Shown here in pieces: positions 1-6,330 of a stretch of DNA of 6,893 nucleotides. The position numbers were made by a program, and so were the translations under genes. Below the pieces are notes generated by a model, which made no database searches, had not been told where the DNA came from, and saw only the letters and a program-made list of their open reading frames with translations. Source of the DNA: Clostridiaceae bacterium (GTDB taxonomy: Bacteria > Bacillota > Clostridia > Oscillospirales > Acutalibacteraceae); assembly GCA_904502175.1 (NCBI GenBank), contig CAJGDU010000060.1, forward strand, positions 1-6,893. Direction: 5' to 3'. Numbering within the stretch: the first letter of the stretch is position 1; each line of letters opens with the position of its first letter.

Positions 1-40
1 AAAATACACGAAATATAGTTGTTTTTCCGCCCGCCAGCGG

Positions 41-69
41 TTGAGAAACCCTTTATATTGTGGTAAACT
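41..69 (+). promoter_or_regulatory. Candidate sigma-A type promoter for the gene string
   Basis: TTGAGA at 41-46 resembles a -35 box. It is followed by a 17-base spacer and TAAACT at 64-69 as a -10 box. The bases TGG just before the -10 (61-63) give the TGn extension that strengthens weak -10 boxes. Transcription would start near base 76, leaving a leader of about 30 bases before the first gene. This is the most AT-rich part of the window and the only intergenic stretch long enough for a promoter. The call rests on motif matching only. Confidence 0.4.
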
Positions 70-92
70 ATTATGAATGCAAAAATACCGAA

Positions 93-100
93 AAAGGGGA
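93..100 (+). promoter_or_regulatory. Ribosome binding site that fixes the start of the first gene
   Basis: AAAGGGGA lies 7 bases before the ATG at 108. An in-frame GTG at 60 would give 16 extra residues, but it has no ribosome binding site and would place this purine-rich site inside the coding region. It would also lie upstream of the proposed transcription start. The ATG at 108 is therefore preferred. Confidence 0.6.
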
Positions 101-107
101 CTGTCAA

Positions 108-902
108 ATGAGCTTTTTCGATGCACTGACCGGAAGCGGTACGAACACCGATTCCAACTTTGTAGACTACACCGGCAGCTTCGCCGGCCAGCCGGTTCTT
201 ATCTCCTGTGACACGAACTTTGCCGGGGAGCTGCCCTGCCGGGCCATCCCTTACTGTGTGAAGATCCAGATCCAGGTTTACCCCGACCCCTCCGATCCCG
301 ACCTCATCTCCGATGCGGAACGGAATCACATCACCACCGTCCGGTCCATTCTGGGCCAGCACCTCGACGGCCGGTTCGTGGGCTCGGGCATCGTCGCCTC
401 CGCCAACATGGCCTTCCTCATCTTCTACATCCCGGAACGCAAGCAGAAGAACGCGGGGAAGATGCTGGAGGAGAGCTTCAGCAACGCCTTCCGCCACACC
501 GAGTACACCATCCAGTACGACCCGGAAGGTTCCCAGTATATGGAATTCCTGTTCCCGAACGCCATCCAGCTCAAGCAGGTGGAAAACGGGAAGATCCTCC
601 GCAAGCTTCGCGGATACGGAGACGACGGCTCCGAGCCGCGTCCCATCAAGTTCCACTTCGTGTTCCCGAACCGCAAGGCCGCTCTCGAATTCAGCGCGGT
701 CGCGTCGGAGAAGGGCTTCGAGTATGAAGACCTGTTCCAGGAACCCGCCCCGGAAGGCATGGTCCTGCCCCGCTACCATCTGGTGCTGAACCGTGTCCTG
801 CCGTTCAACCTCGAACTGCTCGACCTGGTCGACGAATACCTGCTCGACCTCAGCGCAGCATATGACGCCACTTACCGCAGTCTGGAAACAGACGTCGTTT
901 AA
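108..902 (+). CDS. DUF695 domain / RraB-like domain protein
   Basis: This 264-residue soluble protein has no signal peptide or membrane segment. Residues about 18-150 match the DUF695 pattern: a G-x-P-V-L-I strand near 27-32, a V-x-I-Q-I-Q-V-Y-P core near 51-59, a G-R-F-V-G segment near 88-92, an A-F-L-I-F-Y strand near 102-107, and D-P-E-G-S-Q-Y-M-E-F-L-F-P near 138-150. Residues about 176-264 resemble RraB, the regulator of RNase E: a K-F-H-F-V-F-P strand near 181-187, a helix, G-F-E-Y-E near 203-207, and a C-terminal Y-x-S-L-E-T-D-V-V that parallels the family's Y-D-G-W-E-T ending. RraB of enterobacteria binds and inhibits RNase E, whereas DUF695 has no established function. The gene heads the operon, 22 bases before the cyclophilin gene. 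Domain identity is by pattern recognition; an RNA-decay role is inference. Confidence 0.75.
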   Translation: MSFFDALTGSGTNTDSNFVDYTGSFAGQPVLISCDTNFAGELPCRAIPYCVKIQIQVYPDPSDPDLISDAERNHITTVRSILGQHLDGRFVGSGIVASANMAFLIFYIPERKQKNAGKMLEESFSNAFRHTEYTIQYDPEGSQYMEFLFPNAIQLKQVENGKILRKLRGYGDDGSEPRPIKFHFVFPNRKAALEFSAVASEKGFEYEDLFQEPAPEGMVLPRYHLVLNRVLPFNLELLDLVDEYLLDLSAAYDATYRSLETDVV

Positions 903-924
903 AAGAAATAAAGGAGAGACTATC

Positions 925-1524
925 ATGGCCAATCAGACCGCACTCCCGGCAGCGGGCGACACCGTTGCCACCATCAACACCACCATGGGGAGCATCAAAG
1001 TCAAACTCTTCCCGGAAGAGACTCCCAAAACCTTCGAAAACTTCACGACCCACGCCAAGAACGGATATTATGACGGTATCATTTTCCACCGCGTCATCAA
1101 AGATTTCATGATCCAGGGCGGCGACCCGAAGGGCACCGGCCGCGGCGGCGAGAGCATCTGGGGCCATTCCTTCGAGGATGAATTCCACCCGGACCTCCAC
1201 AACATCAGAGGCGCCCTCTGCATGGCCAATGCCGGCCCCAACACCAACGGCAGCCAGTTCTTCATCGTCCAGTGCTCCGACATCGATCCCCGATTCCTGG
1301 GCCAGATGGAACAGCTCGGCGCCGACGGAGGCTTCAGCCCTGAGGTCGTGGAAAACTACCGGACCCTCGGCGGCACGCCCTGGCTGGACTTCAAGCACTC
1401 GGTCTTCGGCCAGGTCTTTGAGGGCATGGACGTCGTCGACGCCATCGCCGCGGCGCCCACCGGTTTCCAGGACAAACCTGTCGAAGACATCAAGATCCTG
1501 TCCATCGACATCGAGACCCTGTAA
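925..1524 (+). CDS. Cyclophilin-type peptidyl-prolyl cis-trans isomerase (cytosolic)
   Basis: This 199-residue enzyme catalyses cis-trans isomerisation of X-Pro peptide bonds and helps protein folding. The active-site set of human cyclophilin A is intact: F-H-R at 54-56 with the catalytic Arg at 56, F61, M62 and Q64 in F-M-I-Q-G-G-D-P, A101 and N102 in M-A-N-A-G-P-N-T-N-G-S-Q-F-F, Q111, F113, then W153, L154 and H158 in W-L-D-F-K-H. About 35 residues (116-150) are inserted between the F-F-I-V strand and the W-L-D motif, as in several Firmicute cyclophilins. The lack of a signal peptide or lipobox points to the cytosol; ppiB would be a usual name. The ATG at 925 follows AAGGAGAG at 911-918 with 6 bases of spacing. 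Upstream in-frame codons overlap the previous gene and do not belong to the fold. Confidence 0.95.
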   Translation: MANQTALPAAGDTVATINTTMGSIKVKLFPEETPKTFENFTTHAKNGYYDGIIFHRVIKDFMIQGGDPKGTGRGGESIWGHSFEDEFHPDLHNIRGALCMANAGPNTNGSQFFIVQCSDIDPRFLGQMEQLGADGGFSPEVVENYRTLGGTPWLDFKHSVFGQVFEGMDVVDAIAAAPTGFQDKPVEDIKILSIDIETL

Positions 1525-1543
1525 GAGACGAAGGAGGCATTCC

Positions 1544-2020
1544 ATGCGAATCGGCCACGGTTACGACGTCCACCAGTTTGCGGAAAACCGCAAGTGCATT
1601 ATTGGAGGCGTCGACATCCCCTATGAGAAGGGCCTTCTGGGCCACTCCGATGCCGATGTCCTGCTCCACGCGGTCTCCGATGCCCTGCTGGGGGCGGCCG
1701 CCCTCGGCGATATCGGCGGCATGTTCCCGGACACGGACGACAGCTATCTCGGCGCGGACAGTCTGGAACTGCTGAAGCAGGTGGTCGCCCGCCTGAACGA
1801 AAACGGATATAAAGTCGGCAACATCGATGCCACCATCATCGCGCAGGCTCCGAAAATGGCGCCGTACATCGCCGACATGAGAACCAATATTGCCAATGCC
1901 TGCGGGGTGGACCTCTCCTGTGTGAACGTCAAAGCCACTACAGAGGAACACCTCGGCTTCACCGGACGAAAAGAGGGCATCTCCGCCCATGCAGTTGCCC
2001 TCATTGACGACCTTACCTGA
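1544..2020 (+). CDS. ispF: 2-C-methyl-D-erythritol 2,4-cyclodiphosphate synthase
   Basis: IspF converts 4-diphosphocytidyl-methylerythritol 2-phosphate to methylerythritol 2,4-cyclodiphosphate with release of CMP, in the MEP route to isoprenoid precursors. The 158-residue length is standard. The N-terminal G-H-G-Y-D-V-H carries the metal ligands D8 and H10, and H42 in D-V-L-L-H-A is the third. H34 and S35 in G-H-S-D-A-D, G-D-I-G at 55-58, F-P-D-T-D at 61-65, A-Q-A-P-K at 100-104, and A-T-T-E-E-H-L-G-F-T-G-R at 131-142 complete the substrate and nucleotide sites. The enzyme is a cytosolic trimer in known members. The ATG at 1544 follows AAGGAGG at 1531-1537. The gene starts 19 bases after the cyclophilin stop, so co-transcription is likely. 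ispD, often adjacent or fused, is not in this window. Confidence 0.97.
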   Translation: MRIGHGYDVHQFAENRKCIIGGVDIPYEKGLLGHSDADVLLHAVSDALLGAAALGDIGGMFPDTDDSYLGADSLELLKQVVARLNENGYKVGNIDATIIAQAPKMAPYIADMRTNIANACGVDLSCVNVKATTEEHLGFTGRKEGISAHAVALIDDLT

Positions 2021-2043
2021 ACGAAAATAGGAGGAACGGTTTT

Positions 2044-2976
2044 ATGACGATCCTGTCTGATCTCTCGACGCTCTTCAGTCGGGTCATCAGCATATTCTCA
2101 ACCTATGACTGGCTCAGTGACACGCTGGACATCATCCTGCTCACACTGCTGGTCTACGGCCTTCTGAGTGTCATTAAAGACTCCCGGGCGCTGACCATCG
2201 CCAAAGGTCTGGTCTTCTTCATCCTGGCCTACATCGTGGTCTCCCTGCTCGACATGAAGGCGTCCATCTTCCTGTTCCGGAAGGTGTTCGACAACATCCT
2301 CATCCTTCTGGCCATCATCTTCGCGCCGGAACTGCGGAAACTGCTCGAGAAGCTCGGCACCAGCCGGGGCTACCTCCGCGTCTCTTCGCTGTTCAGCCGG
2401 AACGGTTCCCAGAAGGCCATCCAGTACAATGAGGAGATGTCCCGCTGCATCAACTCCGTCTGTAAAGCGGCCCAGGAGATGAGCGATGAACACATCGGCG
2501 CCCTCATCATTTTTGAGCGGGGCATGCCCCTCGGCGAGATCATCGATACCGGCACCATCCTCGATGCCCGCATCACTTCCCAGGCCATCCAGAACGTCTT
2601 CTTCCCGAAGTCTCCGCTCCATGACGGCGCGACGGTCATCCGGAACAACCGGCTCTACGCCGCCGGCTGCATCCTGCCGCTCACCAGCCGCCACACGGAC
2701 TTCAGCAAAAAGCTGGGCACCCGGCACCGCGCGGCCATCGGCATGAGCGAAGTGTCCGACGCCTACATCCTGGTCGTCTCGGAAGAGAACGGCAGCATCT
2801 CCATGGCGGAGGGCGGCAACCTCCACAGAGACCTCACGGACGGGGAAGTCCGTGAAATGCTCCTCGATGTGTTCCTCATCGACGTGGATGAAAAAGAAGA
2901 CAGAAAATTCAGAAAAAAGAAAAAGGACGATGCTGAAATAACGACGGGAGGTGACGCAGATGCCGACCACGAATAA
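2044..2976 (+). CDS. cdaA: Diadenylate cyclase CdaA (membrane-bound c-di-AMP synthase)
   Basis: CdaA joins two ATP into cyclic di-AMP, a second messenger that in Bacillota controls potassium and osmolyte transport and affects the cell wall. The 310-residue protein has three N-terminal hydrophobic helices at about 25-43, 52-69 and 80-97, then the cytoplasmic DAC domain from about 100 to 280. The catalytic D-G-A lies at 194-196 in S-P-L-H-D-G-A, and the second signature R-H-R at 227-229 in G-T-R-H-R-A-A. The family is usually about 270-290 residues; the excess is a charged tail from 281 with K-rich (288-294) and then acidic stretches that lies beyond the DAC fold. AGGAGG at 2029-2034, 9 bases before the ATG, supports the start. 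The 3' end overlaps cdaR by 17 bases, which suggests coupled translation with its regulator. Confidence 0.97.
   Translation: MTILSDLSTLFSRVISIFSTYDWLSDTLDIILLTLLVYGLLSVIKDSRALTIAKGLVFFILAYIVVSLLDMKASIFLFRKVFDNILILLAIIFAPELRKLLEKLGTSRGYLRVSSLFSRNGSQKAIQYNEEMSRCINSVCKAAQEMSDEHIGALIIFERGMPLGEIIDTGTILDARITSQAIQNVFFPKSPLHDGATVIRNNRLYAAGCILPLTSRHTDFSKKLGTRHRAAIGMSEVSDAYILVVSEENGSISMAEGGNLHRDLTDGEVREMLLDVFLIDVDEKEDRKFRKKKKDDAEITTGGDADADHE
2946..2953 (+). promoter_or_regulatory. Ribosome binding site of cdaR inside cdaA
   Basis: GGGAGGTG lies within the last codons of cdaA, 6 bases before the ATG at 2960. The in-frame GTG at 2951 forms part of this site and has no good site of its own, so ATG 2960 is the better start. 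Ribosomes finishing cdaA at 2976 would pass over this site, consistent with translational coupling. Confidence 0.65.
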
Positions 2977-4234
2977 ACGCGCCCGCGTCTCCACGCTTCT
3001 CGGCAATTCCCGTGCCCTGGCAGTCATCGCGTTCCTTCTGGCAGTGGTCATCTGGCTGGCCGTTTCGGTCAACGAGGCCCCTGTCGTGGAACGGGTGGTC
3101 CGCGACGTCAAAGTCGAAGTGGACGAGAGCATGCCTTCTCAGCTCGGTTACAAAGCTTTCGGCGCGGAAGACCTCTTTGTCGATGTCACCGTCTCCGGCA
3201 AACGCTATGAGGTGGGGGACAACGTCCTCAGTCCGGACGACCTGACGGTCACGGCCATCGCCACCTCGGTCGACTCTCCCGGAAAGTACACCCTGCAGCT
3301 CCGGGCGGCATCCAAAGAGGAGAACCCCGACTACACCATCGTCAGCAAGTCGGAAGATACGGTCGATGTCTATTTCGACACACCGAAGAAAGTCGACGTG
3401 CCGGTGGAACCGGTGGTCCGTTCCTCCGGGAACCTGGTGGACACTTCCAAATATGTGACCCAGGACCCGTTCCCGTCTCAGACGTCCATCGCCGTCAGCG
3501 GCCCGGCCACCTTCGTGGACCGCATCGCCCACGTCTATGCCTATGTGGACACGCCCGGCAACCTGAAGAACTCCGAGACCTTCGACGCCACGCTCACGAT
3601 CGTCGACGAGAACGACAACCCCATCAAGTATCTCAAGACGGATGCCGAGGATCACTTTACCGTGACCGTCCCGGTCTATCAGATCACCACACTGCCCACC
3701 ACGGTCACGTTCTCCAACACGCCCTCGGCTTACATCGGGAAGCCGCCCCGCGTCACGGTGAGCCCCGCGTTCCTGAAAGTGGCGGTCGACCCGGACAAGC
3801 TGGCCGATATGGAAGAGATCTCCGTCGGCACCATCGACTTCTCCAAAGTCGAATCCGGCACCACGGAACTCACCCTGAAAGCGTCTGACATGACGGAGGG
3901 CATCCCCCTCAATGAAGACGCCACCTTCGATGTGACCATCGAGATGGGCAACCTGTCCACCCGGACCCTCGAAGTCCGGTCCCCGAAGATCAAAGTCACG
4001 AACAACGCGACCGAACTGGACGTCCGGCCCATTGCGGAGCCCATGACGGTCACCCTCATCGGTCCGGAAGAAGACCTCGCCGAACTGACGGCGAAGTCCA
4101 TCACATTCACGGCGGACCTGACCGGCAAGGAGATTTCCCCCGGTCTGGTGCGGCTCACCCTGACCCCGGCAGTCGCCTCTGAGACCTGCTGGGCCTACGG
4201 GAACTATTCCGTCCGCGCCAACATCACCGCCTGA
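2960..4234 (+). CDS. cdaR: CdaR, YbbR-domain regulator of CdaA
   Basis: In Bacillota, CdaR proteins are anchored in the membrane, interact with CdaA and modulate its c-di-AMP output. This 424-residue protein has a short basic N terminus (K6, R7, R9), one membrane helix at about 18-37, and a long exported region. That region breaks into about four YbbR-like repeats of beta-strand character, roughly 42-140, 144-240, 244-330 and 336-424. Signs of the repeats are V-x-V-P-V-E-P-V near 145-152, the I-A-V-S-G-P-A-T-F-V-D pattern at 177-187, V-x-V-S-P-A-F-L-K-V at 265-274, and V-T-L-I-G-P-E-E-D-L at 364-373. The start at ATG 2960 is chosen from GGGAGGTG at 2946-2953. The overlap with cdaA is the usual arrangement for this pair. 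glmM, the common third gene, does not follow. Confidence 0.92.
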   Translation: MPTTNKRARVSTLLGNSRALAVIAFLLAVVIWLAVSVNEAPVVERVVRDVKVEVDESMPSQLGYKAFGAEDLFVDVTVSGKRYEVGDNVLSPDDLTVTAIATSVDSPGKYTLQLRAASKEENPDYTIVSKSEDTVDVYFDTPKKVDVPVEPVVRSSGNLVDTSKYVTQDPFPSQTSIAVSGPATFVDRIAHVYAYVDTPGNLKNSETFDATLTIVDENDNPIKYLKTDAEDHFTVTVPVYQITTLPTTVTFSNTPSAYIGKPPRVTVSPAFLKVAVDPDKLADMEEISVGTIDFSKVESGTTELTLKASDMTEGIPLNEDATFDVTIEMGNLSTRTLEVRSPKIKVTNNATELDVRPIAEPMTVTLIGPEEDLAELTAKSITFTADLTGKEISPGLVRLTLTPAVASETCWAYGNYSVRANITA

Positions 4235-4248
4235 CCACCATAAACTTT

Positions 4249-4262
4249 AGGAAGGTGTTCCT
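4249..4262 (+). promoter_or_regulatory. Ribosome binding site able to fold into a small hairpin
   Basis: AGGAAGGTG at 4249-4257 is the ribosome binding site for the TTG start at 4263. AGGAA (4249-4253) is perfectly complementary to TTCCT (4258-4262), with GGTG as a four-base loop, so the site can pair with the bases between it and the start codon. The stem is only five pairs, so this may be chance. Confidence 0.35.
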
Positions 4263-5600
4263 TTGAGTAAACGAGTCACACTCATCTCGGTCGCCGCCGT
4301 TCTCCTGCTGGGAGCGTTCATCTTTGTGATGTCCCGTCTCCATTCTCCGCAGGAGGTCCTGGCACCGCCCAACCCGGGCGGCGAGTTCCGCCAGCTCCAG
4401 CAGGCGTTCGAAAACGCCGTGGGGCCCGGGACCGAGTACAGGCTCCAGTATCCCGATGAAGGCGAATACCGGAGCGCCTATGTGTTCTACGACATCGACG
4501 GGGACAAAGAAAGAGAATCCCTCGTGTTCTATACGAAAAACGGCGATGAGTCCAATGTCCGCGTCAACATCCTCGAAATGAGAGATGACCGGTGGGTCAG
4601 CGTGCTCGACGAGAGCGGCTACGGAAGCAAGATCGACTCGGTCTCCTTCGCGGACCTCGACGCCGACGGCGCCGCGGAAGTCATCCTTTCCTGGAGCCTT
4701 GCCGGCTCCGACGCCTCCCGGACCATGACGGTCCACTCGGCCGACCTGTCCGAGGCAAAACCCGCCTTCAAGAACCTGGCCAATATGCCGTACAAAGCCA
4801 TGCTGGTCTACGACATGGACAACGACGGCCGGCAGGAGATCCTCGTGCTCTGGAACGAGACGACCCAGAAAGTCCAGAGCAACTATGCCGCTCTCATGAA
4901 GATGACGAACGGCGGCCTGCATCAGGTCGGCGAGCCCGCCGTCCTGGACAGCACGGCCTCTCTCTACGACAAAGTCTATCTGCAGGAGGGGAAAACGCCC
5001 ATCGCCTTTGTCGATGCCCGCAAGGACGACACCACCATGTTTACGGAAGTGCTCTGGTGGGACGGCGTGAACCAGCGGCTGCGTGCTCCGTTCACGGAGA
5101 ACGCCACCCGGACGAACCAGGCCACCCTCCGTTCTCCGGCGGTCCCCACGACCGATATCGACGAGAACGGCCTCTATGAGATCCCGGTCGCACTCGTCGG
5201 CATGCCGGAGTCCGAGGACGAAGAGGAAGTCCCGGTCCCGCTGAGTGTCTGGTCGGTCACCGGTACCGCGGACCCCGGCGTACTGGTGCCGGTCGAGTAC
5301 AGCCTGGTCGACACGGACAACCGCTATGTCCTTCAGATCGATGAAGGCTACCTGAACAGTCTTGTCGCCTACCGGAACACCAAGACCGGTGTCATCACGG
5401 TCTATGAGACCGGAAGCGGCAGCAGGGGAGAGCCCCTGTTCAGCCTGGTCTATTCGGAAAAAGGAAAACCGAAAAAGTCCGACGGCTACACCTTCCTCGC
5501 TCTTTCCGGCGAACGGGCGGTCTACGGAACGCTCACCAGCGCGGGCAAGGCGGAAGGGTTCACAAACGATAAAATCCAGAACAGTCTCTTGTTCTATTAA
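4263..5600 (+). CDS. Membrane-anchored protein with FG-GAP/VCBS-like Asp-rich loops
   Basis: I cannot assign a named function to this 445-residue protein. A short basic N terminus (K3, R4) precedes a hydrophobic helix at about 6-23, so it should be tethered to the membrane with the rest outside; there is no Cys for a lipobox. Four Asp-rich D-x-D-x-D/N-G-type loops resemble calcium-binding loops of FG-GAP/VCBS beta-propeller repeats: 77-85 (D-I-D-G-D-K-E-R-E), 131-139 (D-L-D-A-D-G-A-A-E), 184-192 (D-M-D-N-D-G-R-Q-E) and 298-306 (D-I-D-E-N-G-L-Y-E). Each ends in Glu and is followed by hydrophobic strands. TTG 4263 is the first possible start after the in-frame stop TAG at 4248 and has a good ribosome binding site. 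The gene lies between cdaR and a response regulator 12 bases downstream, which suggests a sensing or envelope role (inference). Confidence 0.7.
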   Translation: MSKRVTLISVAAVLLLGAFIFVMSRLHSPQEVLAPPNPGGEFRQLQQAFENAVGPGTEYRLQYPDEGEYRSAYVFYDIDGDKERESLVFYTKNGDESNVRVNILEMRDDRWVSVLDESGYGSKIDSVSFADLDADGAAEVILSWSLAGSDASRTMTVHSADLSEAKPAFKNLANMPYKAMLVYDMDNDGRQEILVLWNETTQKVQSNYAALMKMTNGGLHQVGEPAVLDSTASLYDKVYLQEGKTPIAFVDARKDDTTMFTEVLWWDGVNQRLRAPFTENATRTNQATLRSPAVPTTDIDENGLYEIPVALVGMPESEDEEEVPVPLSVWSVTGTADPGVLVPVEYSLVDTDNRYVLQIDEGYLNSLVAYRNTKTGVITVYETGSGSRGEPLFSLVYSEKGKPKKSDGYTFLALSGERAVYGTLTSAGKAEGFTNDKIQNSLLFY

Positions 5601-5606
5601 GGAGAG
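5599..5606 (+). promoter_or_regulatory. Ribosome binding site that fixes the TTG start of the response regulator
   Basis: AAGGAGAG begins inside the TAA stop of the preceding gene and ends 6 bases before TTG 5613. No other in-frame start lies between the stop and 5613. The encoded M-K-K-I-L-V-A-E-D-E is a textbook receiver N terminus, so the TTG start is secure. Confidence 0.75.
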
Positions 5607-5612
5607 TTCACT

Positions 5613-6311
5613 TTGAAGAAAATACTGGTTGCGGAAGACGAGGCCGCCATCCGCGAATTTATTGTCATCAATCTCAAGCGCAGCGGCTACGATGTGACCG
5701 AGGCCGCCGACGGCGCGGAAGCGGTCCGGCTCTACGACGAGGCGGACGGCGATTTCGACGTCTGTCTTCTGGACATCATGATGCCGGAAATGGACGGCAT
5801 CGAGGCCTGTAAGGAACTGCGCGAACGCAGCGCCAGTCTCGGCATCATCATCCTGACGGCGAAGACCGAGGAAATGGACAAGGTCACCGGTCTGCTGGTC
5901 GGGGCGGACGACTACGTCACGAAGCCCTTCTCGCCGGCGGAACTCATGGCCCGCGTCGACGCGCTCTACCGCCGGGTGGAAATGGTCTCCGCGGTGCCGG
6001 AACCCTCGCAGAACACCATCACCCTCGGAGAGTTCACGCTGGACATCCGCAGCCGCACCCTCACCAAGAACGGCACCCTCATCGAACTCACGCAGGTCGA
6101 ATTCCAGATCATGGAATACTTCTTCAACAATCCCGGCGCCGCCCTGTCCCGTACGGACATCCTCCACGAGGTCTGGGGCAGCTCCTACTTCGGCGAGGAA
6201 AAGATCGTCGACGTCAACATCCGCCGCCTGCGCATGAAGGTGGAGGACATCCCCTCCGAGCCTAAGCATCTCATGACCATCTGGGGCATCGGATACAAGT
6301 GGGTCAAATAA
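5613..6311 (+). CDS. OmpR/PhoB-family response regulator
   Basis: This 232-residue cytosolic transcription factor has a receiver domain at about 2-120 and a winged-helix DNA-binding domain at about 136-232. The acidic pocket E8-D9, the phosphorylation site D54 in L-L-D-I-M-M-P, the switch residue T82 and the conserved K104 in T-K-P-F are all present. The effector domain shows the family's E-L-T-Q-V-E-F-Q-I-M helix near 158-167, the recognition helix region V-D-V-N-I-R-R-L-R-M-K near 199-209, and the wing ending in I-W-G-I-G-Y-K-W near 223-230. Start codon is TTG. The gene follows the FG-GAP-like gene by 12 bases and precedes a sensor kinase by 19 bases, so the three are probably co-expressed. 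Its target genes cannot be told from this window. Confidence 0.95.
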   Translation: MKKILVAEDEAAIREFIVINLKRSGYDVTEAADGAEAVRLYDEADGDFDVCLLDIMMPEMDGIEACKELRERSASLGIIILTAKTEEMDKVTGLLVGADDYVTKPFSPAELMARVDALYRRVEMVSAVPEPSQNTITLGEFTLDIRSRTLTKNGTLIELTQVEFQIMEYFFNNPGAALSRTDILHEVWGSSYFGEEKIVDVNIRRLRMKVEDIPSEPKHLMTIWGIGYKWVK

Positions 6312-6330
6312 CTTCTCCGGGAGTTTTGTT

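Noticed and set aside
1..40. Possible end of an upstream gene or terminator at the left edge, with CCGC/GCGG (27-30, 37-40) as a stem.
   Set aside because: The stem is four pairs and is not followed by T bases; no coding signal can be judged in so short a stretch.
60..107. Longer first gene starting from GTG at 60.
   Set aside because: The added residues are unlike the DUF695 domain, the GTG lacks a ribosome binding site, and a good site sits 7 bases before ATG 108.
73..111. A 12-codon frame (ATG 73 to TGA 109-111) whose stop overlaps the ATG of the first gene as ATGA, like a coupled leader peptide.
   Set aside because: It has no ribosome binding site, and the proposed promoter would start transcription at about base 76, after its start codon. 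The overlap is probably chance.
2098..3132. A minus-strand open frame of about 344 codons opposite cdaA and the cdaR start.
   Set aside because: Same codon-bias effect: low-complexity translation with no domain, opposite two clear genes.
5421..5440. Hairpin with CAGGGG pairing with CCCCTG around an AGAG loop inside the FG-GAP-like gene.
   Set aside because: It lies deep within a conserved-looking coding region with no T run after it; six perfect pairs are expected by chance in GC-rich DNA.
5598..5615. Possible read-through fusion, since the FG-GAP-like gene and the response regulator are in the same frame, separated by one TAA and four codons.
   Set aside because: The first protein is exported and the second is cytosolic, and the regulator has its own strong ribosome binding site, so a fusion makes no biological sense. 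Sharing a frame has a one-in-three chance.
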